NCBI RefSeq assembly: GCF_026213295.1
Contig: NC_079414.1
Coordinates: 20,873,107-20,937,106 of the forward strand
Source of the DNA: Gadus chalcogrammus
Taxonomy: Eukaryota > Chordata > Actinopteri > Gadiformes > Gadidae
DNA length: 64,000 bases
Direction of reading: 5' to 3'
Positions 1 to 43,640 of the stretch are shown here, piece after piece (within the stretch, counting starts at the first letter, position 1; the number at the start of each line of letters is the position of its first letter). Made by a program: the position numbers and the translations under genes. The notes below the pieces were generated by a model, which was not told the origin of the DNA, searched no databases, and saw only the letters and a program-made list of their open reading frames with translations.

Positions 1-662
1 CCGTGTTGAAGACTTAAAAAAAAAAAAACAACAGTCTTACATCACTCGCTGGTTGTTTCCCAGCATGCACAGCGTCAGCCCCGGGCTCCTCTTTATAAGC
101 AGGGTGCGGCGGGGCCCACTGATATGTAAGCAAGCGCATATTTGCATGTCTGCCGTGTGTTAACGGACATGCTACCGCTCCGACCGCAGCGCAGACACTG
201 CCGAGCGAACCCTGGGCAATTATATACTGGTAGCACTCCCTCTGAAGCAGCTCAGCAGCACCCCCGCCACCACCCCGTTCACACACTCACTCAGAGGAAC
301 CAACGGCACCAAATGTCTGTCTTGTTTTTAATTGACTGTTTTGTGAAACCTTCCAAAAGGCTCTTTGTCTCAAGTCTATTTGATGTATATATACACGTCA
401 CCATTACAGTAAAGACGCAACGCCTACTGCAGAGACAGACTGGCAACGCAAAGACATGCGTACACATTCACACAGACCCACACTACCTCCACATGCTCAC
501 ACACACACATACAAACAATGTACATTTGATTTATGTTGTTCTATTTACTTCTATTTGTTCATCCATGTTTTCATATCGCAAGCCACAGGATCTGAAAGGA
601 CGGAATGTTCCGGGACATTCTCTCCTATAGCTCTTTTTCCCCGGTGCCTGTGGGCCTTGTTC

Positions 663-809
<147 letters not shown>

Positions 810-896
810 GTTTATGCACTGCAAAGCTCTCTCCGCCACACTGACTTGTGGTCTCTCCACTGAGGTCTACCCTCACGGTTCCCTCTAAGCTCTGAG

Positions 897-1045
897 GACA
901 GAGGGGGTAGGGGGGTGGGCGGAGAGGCTGGGGGGCAAAGAGGGAGGCTGGAGGAAGCTGGGCGAGGCTAGGAGGCTGGGGGTGGCTAGGAGGCTCAGGA
1001 GGCTACTAGGCTTGGGGGAGGCTCGGAGGCTGAGGCTCTGCTGGA
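897..1045. repeat. G-rich AGGCT-type degenerate tandem repeat
   Basis: A run of degenerate 9-12 bp units built around GAGGCT/GGGGG on the + strand. Many runs of three or more G lie within a few bases of each other, so the RNA or DNA could form G-quadruplexes. It lies between two TG microsatellites. Confidence 0.8.
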
Positions 1046-1206
1046 GAGACGGTCTCCTTCAGCCACTTTCCATTGTTCTGAGTTTCACTGGGAATCCATG
1101 TTGGTTAGTGGTTAGTGGCATAATTTCTCTTTGTGTGCGTGCTCAAACGGACTGATGTTGTCAGTCTGAGGTCACATTACACCTGTTTCTGGTGTGACTG
1201 TAATCC

Positions 1207-1207
<1 letters not shown>

Positions 1208-1286
<79 letters not shown>

Positions 1287-1287
1287 T

Positions 1288-1361
<74 letters not shown>
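1208..1361. repeat. (TG)n microsatellite, about 150 bp
   Basis: TG tract with single TTTG and TCTG interruptions. Sense orientation relative to LOXL4. Confidence 0.98.
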
Positions 1362-1363
<2 letters not shown>

Positions 1364-1461
1364 CACTTCCCAGACTGGTCTGGTTTGTGAATCATGCTTT
1401 TTATTGAAGTCTCCCATTTCTTCCCTCACTGTTTGCAGGCTTTTAGTGTGGTAAATGTGTC

Positions 1462-1621
<160 letters not shown>

Positions 1622-2274
1622 TGGTACATGTACTGGCCTGATATTGTGGGTAAACGTTGGATCAACAGGGCTAACTTTTGGATTGGACTTCTTACATTAT
1701 GTCCATAAAAGTGGACAACGTTCTCTGTCAGCCCTGCGGTTGCTCTCAATAGGCTGGTAGCAAAGAATTAATACCCGTCTCTCAATGTGTATTCATAGCG
1801 CTGTTCCACATATAGGTCCCACTCCAGACATCTTCTATAGTGGCGCTTTCAAACCAAAATATCCATGAATGAGGGATAAAAAACTACAAAAACACAGGAA
1901 GGAGGAAATGGTTCTGGTTTTGAATTTTGAAAAAAGAGGGAGAATGGAATCTGTCTCCCTCACCGTTCCTCTTATTTTCTGTTTTTATATATATATATAT
2001 ATAGCACTTTGCCAACTGGTATTTACAGTTTTAAATTCTGAGGCTGTAATGAGCTATATAATGGAAAGGTAAGTAAGGGTATGTGAGACAAACAGGAGCA
2101 GGAAAAGCAACAGCCAGTGTATGAGAGGCCACATGTACACTCAGGATTTAAGTATAGAACAGACGCCGCACATGGGATGAGAGCTATCTGTGTAAAGCAA
2201 ACAAGGGAGATAGGTCTGAAGAGAGTGTGATGGCACGCCTGTTAAAACGTCCCCCATCCTTCTTTGTCTTTCAG

Positions 2275-12150
<9,876 letters not shown>

Positions 12151-12357
12151 GTGAAGAAGTCTCAGAACTCAGAGCCAAACAGATGAAACCACACGTCAAA
12201 ATAACACGCAACGGAGAAGGAAGGAGAAACCCACAATGTCTCCCGCGAAATTGTTTCTTAATATTCCTTTTGGGAAGATATTAATGAGATGGGGGGTGAA
12301 AGGGTTAATTCAAAAGGGTCAAATTGAGATTCCCTGGGCGTCCCCTGGAGACAGAGT

Positions 12358-12412
12358 GAGTGAATGAATGAATGAATGAATGAATGAATGAATGAATGAA
12401 TGAATGAATGGG
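12358..12412. repeat. (GAAT)n tetranucleotide repeat in LOXL4 3' UTR
   Basis: About twelve GAAT units followed by GGATGTAT variants, located 210 bp after the LOXL4 stop codon and therefore inside its predicted 3' UTR. Confidence 0.95.
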
Positions 12413-13091
12413 TGGATGTATGGATGTATGAATAATGCAAGAAACGTCAGAAATTAACAACCACAGGAAAGAGGGTGTTTTGAGATGAAAGCAAGGCATT
12501 TCAAGTGTCAAAATTGGTAGTAAGTACAAGTTTCAACTAAATTTAGAGTGCTTTGCACTTTTCATTTAAGTATAACCACAGTTTTAAGTTAATGGCACAA
12601 AGTCACGGGTATTCAAAGATACACCTATACGTTTTCGGGGAGACCGTTGTCCACCTAGTTTATACTTTTTAGTAGAGAGAATATACTGAACAGATTTAAT
12701 ACCAGCTGGAGTCATGCTGTCATAGTTAAATATTACAGATGCAGTATTGACTGTGGGACCCAATGTTTTTTTAAATGAGAACTGACAAATTGCATGGTGC
12801 TATTTGCTTTATTTGAATAAATGATGTGGTGTATTGCAAATGTATTGTCATGTACAGTTTGATATTACCTCTATGGATTCTTTTTCTGTAGCTATAGCTC
12901 AATAATTTATACTGTATTGTGTGTACTTTTGACATACTTGATACTTGTTCCTGTGTAACTTAGTTATGTGTTGTACTTTATTTTGTATCATGTTTGTTTG
13001 TTCTTTAGCTATCTGACAAACATTAGCATCATCTCTTGAGTTCTCATTGTTTTAACAGTATTCAACAGTAGTTGGTAATGGTAGTTAAACA

Positions 13092-13097
13092 AATAAA
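13092..13097 (+). terminator. LOXL4 polyadenylation signal (candidate)
   Basis: AATAAA in an AT-rich region about 940 bp after the LOXL4 stop, followed about 20-30 bp later by T/G-rich sequence. It is the best AATAAA before the intergenic region; a cleavage site near 13115 is expected. Confidence 0.55.
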
Positions 13098-13114
13098 CAT
13101 GAAATTGTAAAACT

Positions 13115-15423
13115 ACGGTTTATTTGGGGCATGGTTATTTGAACGAAGACTTAACCACCAACCACCACTAACGCAGTGATGGAAAAAAAATGCATATAGG
13201 CCTAAAAAACCAAAATAGTGTATATTATCAAGCTATCACCCCTGGTGGTTTTTAATTCCATTTCAAAGTAATCATAATGACTGCATCCATCGGAGGGTTC
13301 AAGTCTGAACCAAAGACTGGATTTCCCATTCTCCCGAATTCAGCCGCGTGCCAACCAGCCCATTACGGCTGTTTCCAACCTCACTCCGACTGATGAGCAA
13401 ACACAAACACACTGGAAACTCTCCCGGCCGACCGCCGCTTGCTAAGAACACTCTAAATATACTACCAAGGTTGGCTGCAGTTGTACCCGTCGGTCCTTTG
13501 GTCTAGAATTTGTTCATTTTTATGCTTTGCATGTGAAAAGTAATCGCCTAAAAGGGTGTACACAGAATTTCGTCTAAATAAACTCTGACCTGTGGAAGAG
13601 TTGAAGACCGCAGAAGTGAGTTTGAACTGTTAAAGCGTTTTTTTGTTTTTTTTTGCACAGTTCTGATGTAACCTCTTCTTCATGGGAAATGCGTTATGGG
13701 TTAATTACTGTAGTTAAAATAAATACCGTCATTCTAAGACACTTAGCATACGCTGAATGGTAGCCCTCTACATGGAGAGTGTACCACAGTCAACCAGTTC
13801 ATGGTCACGGCCGCTGCCCGGATAACAACTATCCTTGAAGGCATGTCTTTTACCTACCTTAGTTTCATTGTGGTGATGTCAACAATGTCCCTACATTGTC
13901 ATGGGCAGACAGCCTGCAGAACGACCCCAGTGCCTGTGTGCGCGCGTGTGTGCGTGTGTGTGTGCATCCATCTAATTTGCCACATGACGCATCGCTTTTG
14001 GCTTAGTTGTGGTTTGCATTCAGTGAACTTCTTGTAATGCAGGGTGCGTTACCTACTCTTAAAACCACAATAAACTTGAAAAGTGTGGCCAAGCTTAGAT
14101 CTCTCAATGACGCTGGAAAGAGCGGTTGAGACAGACTAAAGTGGCTATAGGTCTGACTTGAGACCTGAAGGGGGAGAATCCAACACCGCTAAGAGTTAAC
14201 CATCCCCTGCTTGGATAAGCCCAACGGAACTAAGGGTGAACAAAGTGTGGGCTAACAAAACAGAAAACGAAAATATAATTAGACATTTGTTTTAATCAGA
14301 CTTTTGCACAAACAAGAAAAATAACATTGAAGAAACAATAAGTGAAGATACATTTTAAAGGATGTTTCAAAAAGCATGAAGCACTGAGACGAACAGAGCA
14401 CCGTCTATTCTTCAGTAATTTGGTTAACATAGAAACTACTCAATTCTAAATGACTGAAAAAGCTAAGCTGGCTCTGAAGCTAAACCATAGTATTATTGCA
14501 CTGCATCAGTTTCTTGATCTAATGAATCCAGACTTCTGTGACCTGAGTTTTCCCAGAATGGCGTCCTAATTAGAAAGCAATGCACACAATTACAAGGAGA
14601 TGTTTACGATAACAAAATAATAAGAGGTAACTCGTCTTAAAAAACTATTTTCTATTTGTGTGGTCACTTACTCAACATGCCGACACCAATGTTAAATGAC
14701 AAAATAACAGGTTGTTGGTGAAAATAGCTTATTTTCGTTTGGAATGCCCAGAATGAAGCAAAGACTCGAAATGGATTTCTACCAAAAAAAAGCTTGAAAG
14801 GATAATTTAATAATGGATAAAAAAAAAAGGAACCTGCACTTTTTTACAATTTCATATGGATCTTCCTTGCAAAGCCATGATTGATCCGGAAAAAAGGGTT
14901 GGTTTAAAACCTCAGAAGATGGCTGATCCAAGAGGGCCTACTTCATAAAGATCAGTTACAATTGATATGATAAAGACGGATCCTATCTAGATCCGACGTT
15001 ATCACTCCATACAGCGTAACCTAAACACTCACGGTTCGGTGTACAGCACCAGCAATGTTTATGCAACAGGGGAACCAGGCTCCACATAGAGAGCAAGAGT
15101 GGAGCCCAAGCCCTGTGCCCGGATCAGTGGAGACGCTGAAAACGCACCAGGGCTTGGGTGACTACCCACTCCCGCCCTGGCGAGTAGAGAGCTGTCCTGC
15201 GAGTAAAAACCAGGGCTGAGTTAGATAATAAAATGTTCTCCAGCTGGGAGAGAAGGAGGTGGGCAGAGCGCAAAGTATAGAGTCCGGTTTTTATATGGTC
15301 CATAGTGGAGAGCTATGGTATGGAGACTGCCCATTACGTGGCCGGTGATAAAGAGGAAAAGGAGCAAGGGTGCGAGGGCTGCTTTCTGTCCGGTGGAGAA
15401 CACGAGGGCCCCGGATTCCGCGC
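13115..15423. other. LOXL4-R3HCC1L convergent intergenic region
   Basis: No coding exon seen. Its right part must include the 3' UTR of R3HCC1L, which is transcribed leftwards from 15423. Minus-strand ATTAAA hexamers (TTTAAT on +) near 14291 and 14807 are possible polyadenylation signals; no strong minus-strand AATAAA was found close to the stop. A + strand AATAAA lies near 14070. Confidence 0.6.
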
Positions 15424-18735
<3,312 letters not shown>

Positions 18736-19081
18736 AACGAAATAAGTGGCTATAGAGAAAGAGGAAAGAAGAGGACATAACGTTAACTGAACGAGATAAA
18801 CGAGCAATGATATCTCTATAGACTATTTGTAACACAACTGCAACCACCACGTCTGGACCTCTATGCAGGCTACGCACGCTGAGAATGAAGCTATCATGCT
18901 ATACATAAAACGGTTTAGGACAAATAATCTAAATGAACATCTACTATGCAATCATTTCAAACATGGTTTGCGCAAAAATACTCATACTACAGATTGCTCC
19001 CTTTATATATATTACAGTAAATACAACTGACCTTATTTTTTTGTTTCTTAGGTTTACCCGAATCTGTGTGGATGACTGCAT
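18736..19081 (-). promoter_or_regulatory. R3HCC1L 5' leader exon with possible overlapping uORF
   Basis: A leader exon ends at 19032 (AATAAG before GTCAGT donor) and joins the acceptor CTATAG at 18750, 14 nt before the main ATG. If transcription starts upstream of 19081, an ATG at 19081-19079 opens a 29-codon reading frame that crosses the junction and ends in TAA a few bases past the main ATG, in another frame. Such an overlapping uORF would reduce translation of R3HCC1L. Confidence 0.5.
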
Positions 19082-19847
19082 GTAAACACCGGTCGCAGTA
19101 ACTGTGACGCACATAACAAGGGCTTCTGGGAGATGTAGTTGATGTGCGCGCCACTAAACTACACAAATATTATTATTTTCAGTAACTACTACTTTTTTTT
19201 CCAATTAAATAATGTTGATGGTAATTATAGGTTACATGTAATGCATTTTCACCGACCTCGCGTTATAACGTGGCTGAATTATTACGTCCGTCAGTAGAAA
19301 ATATCCTGCACATTTGAATACGGCTAGGCATGCTTACGGCGCCCATGATAGTGACTCACCCAAAGTACAACAATGTCGAGCAGTCATTGGTCAAACTTCT
19401 AATTATTCATCCAGTTCGCCGGTAATTGGAGTATAGAGCTTACACAAGTTCTTGCGTAAATCGATTGTATTTTCATTGTTTTGTCGCATGCTCTTCGTTC
19501 CGCTGCACTGACTGCCGTGCATCCTGAGGTCTGTAAATATGTCTGTCTGTGTGAAGTTTACGTGTGATATCTGAATTATTCCTATACAAATTATATTCAT
19601 TCATTTGACGGATGTGGATATATTAATGAGACATTAATTTGAAACGTAGTTAGGAATTTGTATACAGAGTTATACAAGTGTTTATGCACTGGACAACACG
19701 GGCTTCATTTGACGTAATGACGTATATAAGTGTAAAACAACGAAGAACTCTGTGTGTGCTCTGCAAAAAAACACACAACTCTCACTCCTCTCCTACGTAC
19801 CTGACTTTTTGCTCTGTACGTTTAGGCCCTCCAACTGTATTGCGGTG
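19082..19847. promoter_or_regulatory. Putative bidirectional promoter, R3HCC1L / CRTAC1
   Basis: About 770 bp separate the 5' leader of R3HCC1L (-) from the ATG of CRTAC1 (+). A TATATAAGTG motif at about 19723 lies 125 bp upstream of the CRTAC1 ATG and could act as its TATA element. No CpG-rich core is obvious. Confidence 0.5.
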
Positions 19848-24721
<4,874 letters not shown>

Positions 24722-24764
24722 GGACGGCTGCAATATCATTTCAACGCATTGTGGAACTAAGTAA

Positions 24765-24770
24765 AATAAA
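24765..24770 (+). terminator. CRTAC1 polyadenylation signal (candidate)
   Basis: AATAAA 43 bp after the CRTAC1 stop codon, followed by T-rich sequence. This would give an unusually short 3' UTR; AATAAG/ATTAAA-like hexamers further on are alternatives. Confidence 0.5.
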
Positions 24771-26483
24771 ATGATAACATTTTATTTTTATTTTCTGTAC
24801 TTTGATCAGCTGTTTGATGTGTACTGATTATTTTAAACGAATAATTAGTTTTAACTAAATGGTTTACACCTTTTGTGCTTATCTGAAATTTTAAATAAGC
24901 TTTTATTTCTTTTTTATCAGTGTTTTTTCCTTAGATGAATCCTCTGTCTTCCTAAAACTCTAACCCCAAGGCTTGTTTTGTTACTCTCTGAGGTCAATTA
25001 CTGCATATTTCAGCCCCAGCTGTAACAACTGAGACCACATACAAAGAGTGATCACGGTTCACTCTGTCGCGTGCTGTGAAGCAGTTTGTAGTAGGATGTT
25101 CTTTGGCCGATGGAAATAAGCGAAGACTAAACTGTGAATGTGTTAAGCATAACATAATTTTAATGTGATTCTGTTCCTCTCAAACTCTTTGTGATTTTCT
25201 TTCTTGCTCTGATTATCTAGGAATGTCCACTGTTATGTTGAGAGAGGCAAACTGCAAGTAATGATATCATGGAGGGTAATGATATAAACATTTTGAAAAT
25301 ATGCTTGAAACTGTTGTGATGAAGGAATATTTATTTGTTGCTTCTCATACACAGTTCATATGTATTAAAACAACAAGCTGTATGAAAAATCGTCTGCACA
25401 AATACAGTGTCACTAAAAACAAATACAGATTCACATTAACTGGGCAATTTTGGCAGTAATGGTTCTTTGGAGGCTTGTACAGCAATTAAAAAGAAAGGGA
25501 TGTGGCATTTAGGAAGACATGACTCATTCATTTCTGAATGCTACATTTAGTTTACAGTATGTGTTTGCATAATCAATATATTTAGGAGAAGAGTGTTTGC
25601 TCACTGAGTCCAGAATGCCAATGTGTGACTATGTGGGTATGTGCATGGATGTGAAACTAACTCTTGCATAACTAGAAGATATAGTACTTGGCTGAGGGAC
25701 ATTCAGCTGCTACCAAACCACTCATGAACACAATTATTGGTGACTCGGCCCAGGGGGGAAGATAGGCATAGGCAGTTTGATTCCTGGCTCGCCATTGAAT
25801 ACTGTGGGCGGTGGTTTGCATCCTGTACTTCTAAACGTTGGATAATGCCTGTCCTAAGACCAAGCTGACAGGATGTTGTTCTGGAGGGCTATTCATTTCA
25901 GAGATTGCTGAGATTGTATTCATATGTGTGCAACCGCTTTGAAAGGAAGGTTTTGCTGTGAAGCAATGTAATGTTTGCTTTCTTTCTTAGCTCCATTCAG
26001 CCTGGCTGATGCTAGCTTGGATATGTGGCGACAAACAAGAGGTTTATTAGCTGGTCGGACAGTAAATGGAGGTTGCTGTTGCCATGGATACATGAGGCCT
26101 TGATCAATGTGTCCGCGCCTTTTGGCATATTTGATAACTATAATAAAGGAGGAGCAGAATTCCAGTCATGGTATGTCCATAAAATGTCACTAGCAGATTA
26201 ATGTTCACATGAGCTACAACCACGGATTTAGCCCGTAAGCATGTTGTCTACCTGAAGTGTAAACTGATAAGGAGATGGAGAACCAAACCTCAAATGCATA
26301 GCACAGGACGGTACATGGTGGGCTGTACCGTACATGTTCGGTGAGTGTATTTTCTTATGAACATAACATATGAACAAGAACGGTGTTGTAGCGCGAGCTT
26401 AGCTGTAGACGCGCTGCATGGGAGGATCTCCGCATGGAGCCCCAGTGTTTGGTGATCAGGTGGGGGGGGAGGAGGAACACCGG
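24771..26483. other. CRTAC1-GOLGA7B convergent intergenic region
   Basis: No coding exon seen. It probably includes the GOLGA7B 3' UTR, transcribed leftwards. Minus-strand AATAAA (TTTATT on +) at 26042-26047 is the nearest candidate signal, about 440 bp after the GOLGA7B stop; others lie near 25330 and 24904. A homopurine GGGGGGGGAGGAGGA patch lies at 26461-26475. Confidence 0.55.
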
Positions 26484-29088
26484 TTATCGAGCGGTGCTGC
26501 CCGACGTAGAGCTGCTCGCCGAGCTAGAGCCGCTGGAGCCCCGGTCCTCGTAGATGGAGATCTCAATCTGATCAGGCGGGCGGTTAGGGTGGCCAAACGG
26601 GACTACCGTATGAACTACGGCCCCAGGCTTATGGGCCTAATCTGCCAGTTGGGCATCTTGTTACTTGAAGGGGACATATTAAACCACCAGGTGTGAGTAT
26701 GATTAGCCGTTACAAGCCGTTTTGAAAAACGGCCTCCTCTGACATCACAAGTGGGCGTGTCCACCTAGATGTGTGCTGGATAGATCAGTCTACCAGCCTA
26801 CCCAGTGGACTGTAGCAAACGTTGCTCATCTATCTGTCATACATCTAGGTGGACGCGCCCACTTGTGAGGTCAGAAGAGGCCGATTTCCAAAACGGCTTT
26901 TAGCGGCTAGTATGTCACCTTTAAGCACCAAAACACTTGGAAACACACACAAACACTCACATGCACACACGCTAATCATCGTCAAGCGTTAAGGATACGA
27001 CTCTCATCCCCCTGTCGATGGGGTCCGTGATGAGGAGCCCCCTGGGAGCGTAGACCTTCTCGTTCTGCTCCTGGATGTACTTGGCTATCTTCTTCAGCAC
27101 CTGGCCCGCACCGAGAGAGAGACAAGAGGCGAGGAACACGACAGACACGGTCAAGGTCATGGTCATGGTAGCGGCGGCGAGGGGAGGGGCCTGGTGAGGA
27201 CTGTTTTTAAAAGGGGACATATTATACCACCAGGTGCGAGTGTGATTAGCCATTAAAAGCCGTTTTGAAAATCGGCCTCTTCTGACATCACAAGTGGGCA
27301 CACCTGGTGGTATAATCCGTCCCCTTTAAAGTGCGGCGACCGGACGGCGAGCGCTTGCCTTCTCGTAGCGCGTCTCCATGCAGAGGAAGATGAGGTAGGC
27401 GGTGGAGCACGCCACGCAAGCCTCCAGGTACGAGTGGGCTCCGATCTTCTCCGCCTCGGCGTAGAAGTTGTTCAGGGTCTTCACGGTCTCTTCGAACAGC
27501 GTCCGCTCGACCTGAACCCGGGCAGAAAACCGAGGCTCATTTAGAGGGCAGGGGTGCAGGTGATGGTGGTTGAAACACACCTTCCGTCATGGCCTGAGCC
27601 AAACTGAGGCCCAAAGCTCACAGCCGTGTCAGGACAGTCGGTAAATTATGTTTTAGTCCAGGATAGAGTTGAATCCTATGAGCAGGGCGATCCAATAGAG
27701 CACCACTACATTTGCACTCTCTTGCGAAAATATTATTCTGTTCCCCTTTTTGGGTCGCACTGGAAATATAAACCAAATGTGCGGTCTGTGGCTTTGGGTT
27801 TAAGATTGAAAGTGTTTTCGATCGTACTCTTCTCTCCTATGATCTCACCCTGGTCTCCAGCACAGAGGGGAACGTGGTCTCTACTCACCCTGCTCTCCAG
27901 CTCAGACGGGAACTTGGTCTGGAACTTGCAGGTGGTCCCCTCACTGTAGTCCCGCTGAACAAACACCTTGTTGACCAATGAGGCGCTGTGCCTCAGCTCC
28001 TGCAGGTTGTGGAACTACAGATCGAAGACATGCCCACACATCAACACGCTGGTCGAACGACAGAGGAGAAACGGTATATCACACGCAAATCTCTCCCTTC
28101 CCTTCCCAGGTAGCTCGACCAGTTTATTTAACTTGATTTATTTTAACATTGCGGTAATAACGCATGTTTTGCAATGTTTAGCTCATCAGTATCGTTTTAT
28201 TGATCCAATGGTATCGTTACAAACGGCGGTATTGCCTTATCGATAGAGATCGATAGAGCAGGACAGAGGAGAAGCATACTGCATGTGATCGATAACCGCT
28301 GGTGTTCAAACTCAATCGTGCGTGTTGGATCCAAGCCCAGTCAGGGTCATACTATCTTATATACATGGTGTTCTCTACCTCTCTCTGTCTGCCGCTATGG
28401 GAGAGCAAACGGGAAGGAGATGAGACAACTTTCCACCGAAGCTCACAACAGATCGATGAGGCGGATGACAACAGAAAATATGAACGTGGCTCAAGTTTCT
28501 CTTCTGATCTCCGGTGAACTATGCCTCTTGTTGCTTTTACATCACGTCATGAAAAAATAGTAACAGTTTCAAATAAGGCATGCCGACAGCAACAGGGAAA
28601 TAAACATGGAGGGAAAACAATCGCTCTCCATGGTGCTGGACGCTGTATGTGTGGTCAGCGGTCATCGGAGTGGCCTACAACACAGGATTAATGGAGCGAC
28701 TCGGCAGACAAAAAAGATGTGTTCACCAAGAGCTTAGCATCGCAAACACTGCATAGTGATCTGCCGTGTCTGCCCCAGTTTCATAAACGAGGCATAAATA
28801 AAGAGGATGCGGATTTCCAGCAAAATGCCCGTTTATCCCTGAAGCCTGAGGTATGTTTCAATCAAAAGGGACATGATGCAACTAATACGATGAGACGTGT
28901 CCTACATTTCTTATGACAGCTTCGATGTATTTTGTGTTGCACAGTGAGTGTTACTCCGTGCAGCCCGAGCCGTGCCTGCGGCGATGTCCACACTGTAATC
29001 TGGTTAATTTATAAACTTTCTATTGATCTACACCACATGAAGTAGAACAGGATGTATTAAAAGGCTATATTCTCACCTCTGTCGCCAT
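26484..29088 (-). CDS. golga7b: Golgin subfamily A member 7B (GOLGA7B)
   Basis: Small Golgi/plasma-membrane protein that stabilises DHHC palmitoyltransferases (GOLGA7 with DHHC9, GOLGA7B with DHHC5). Exons: 29088-29077, 28014-27889, 27511-27359, 27100-26999, 26567-26484; total 477 nt, 158 aa. The N terminus [12 protein letters not shown] distinguishes GOLGA7B from GOLGA7. Conserved core: [55 protein letters not shown] (palmitoylatable cysteines), [16 protein letters not shown]. The last exon gives [13 protein letters not shown] and a serine-rich tail ending in R, as in human (167 aa). Intron 3 begins with GC instead of GT (AAG/GCAAGC at 27359/27358). Introns 3 and 4 each contain a MITE. Without the last intron the protein would end in VSLTLDDD. 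Confidence 0.93.
26668..26925. mobile_element. Palindromic MITE, family A (258 bp) in GOLGA7B intron 4
   Basis: Left end AAGGGGACATATTAAACCACC, right end AGTATGTCACCTTTAA. Internal arms include AACGGCCTCCTCTGACATCACAAGTGGGCG and its inverted copy, with TCCACCTAGATGT on both arms. It fills most of the 430-bp intron. Confidence 0.8.
27207..27330. mobile_element. Palindromic MITE, family A (short copy) in GOLGA7B intron 3
   Basis: Left end AAAAGGGGACATATTATACC, right end GGTATAATCCGTCCCCTTT, plus the shared internal segment GATTAGCC...TCTTCTGACATCACAAGTGGGC. It makes up about half of the 258-bp GC-AG intron. Confidence 0.8.
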
Positions 29089-30264
29089 GTTGCCATCCGT
29101 GGCCGTAGGGACGAGTCCCTTCACTACACTCGCTTTAATGGCACAGCACGGATTGGAGGACGAGAGGAGGGAGGGGGAGGGGGAGTGGGAAAAGAGACGC
29201 GGATAGACAGAACGTGAAGGGTTGGGCCAAAACGACGTCGACATCAGCGGGTTTTTACCCTTAGGGATCTTCTGATTGGCCAACCTGTTTTCTGATGAGG
29301 ATGGACTAGTTTTGCAGCAATCCTGAAGTGTAGCGTGTAGATTTGTATGAATAAATGCAACAAATGTCATGTTCAATTTTTATTTTTAGGTGACTGGCAA
29401 CAAAGCCAATAAAAGGCATTGCATGTGCAAAAGGAAACATATAGCACAATAAAGATGAAAGAAATCACCATAAAGTATTTTATAATTAAATTATATTTTT
29501 TAAAGCAAAATAAGTAAGGGAAATATGGACACAACATAGAAAAGAATGAATTGACATTTACCAGTATCTTAAATTAAATATATTATAATCAAACACAAAC
29601 AATATGACCACTCCATTATTACAATAAAAGCATATCAAACCAATACATTCATTAGACTCAAAATCTTGATAAAAACAACTTTTCCTCTGTAATAAAAATG
29701 TTGTGTTACAATAACCACCACATCATTACATTTTCTCCGTCTGCGTTACAGTACAATACTACACAGGGATCTGTAATCAAGATTGCCAGTTAAATATGTT
29801 ATGAGTAAACAGTGGGTAAAAGCATGTTGCAGTAATATATATATATTTTTTATTTCATACTAGACTTGCAATATGCCCTACACCTGATTTCTGTGTGTAT
29901 TCCTTTGCTCAGCATAGGACAAAAAAGACTGTGCTCTGTGTTCTGTGAATGACGGTCAAGAGAAATGTTAAGTATTTATCATTACATTTACCAGTAACGT
30001 CCAGTTTGGCCTCATTAAACTTCTCTAAGGGAGACAACATAGAGGAACAGCTAGTAGGCCGAGAAGGTTCCACCGTTCCTCAGTCCAGTAAGCCGACGTA
30101 ACCCTTTCCGGACTAAGTGCAGTGACATCAAAGATAAAAAGGCATTTGAAAGGGATTTGCAAAAAATTAAAAAAACACTGGTGAAGTAGAGCCAGGAGAA
30201 CAGCGTAAAGGATTTCCAGAGACCCCGCGACAGCCACGGTGAACAGGAGGCTCTCGTCCCGCTG
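29089..30264. other. GOLGA7B promoter and ZFYVE27 3' flank
   Basis: The right part must contain the ZFYVE27 3' UTR and the left part the GOLGA7B upstream region; both genes run leftwards. 29400-30000 is strongly AT-rich without exons. The GA-rich block at 29155-29200 lies just upstream of GOLGA7B exon 1. No other feature was found. Confidence 0.5.

Positions 30265-43640
<13,376 letters not shown>

Noticed and set aside
1..630. LOXL4 5' exon for SRCR1 or SRCR2
   Set aside because: No frame in 1-2274 contains the SRCR cysteine/tryptophan pattern; the missing exons must lie outside the window.
26972..27301. 109-codon frame on minus strand with an upstream segment [12 protein letters not shown]
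   Set aside because: The upstream segment is translated MITE sequence (the same string appears at 40391 on +). Only the [12 protein letters not shown] part is a GOLGA7B exon, starting at 27100.
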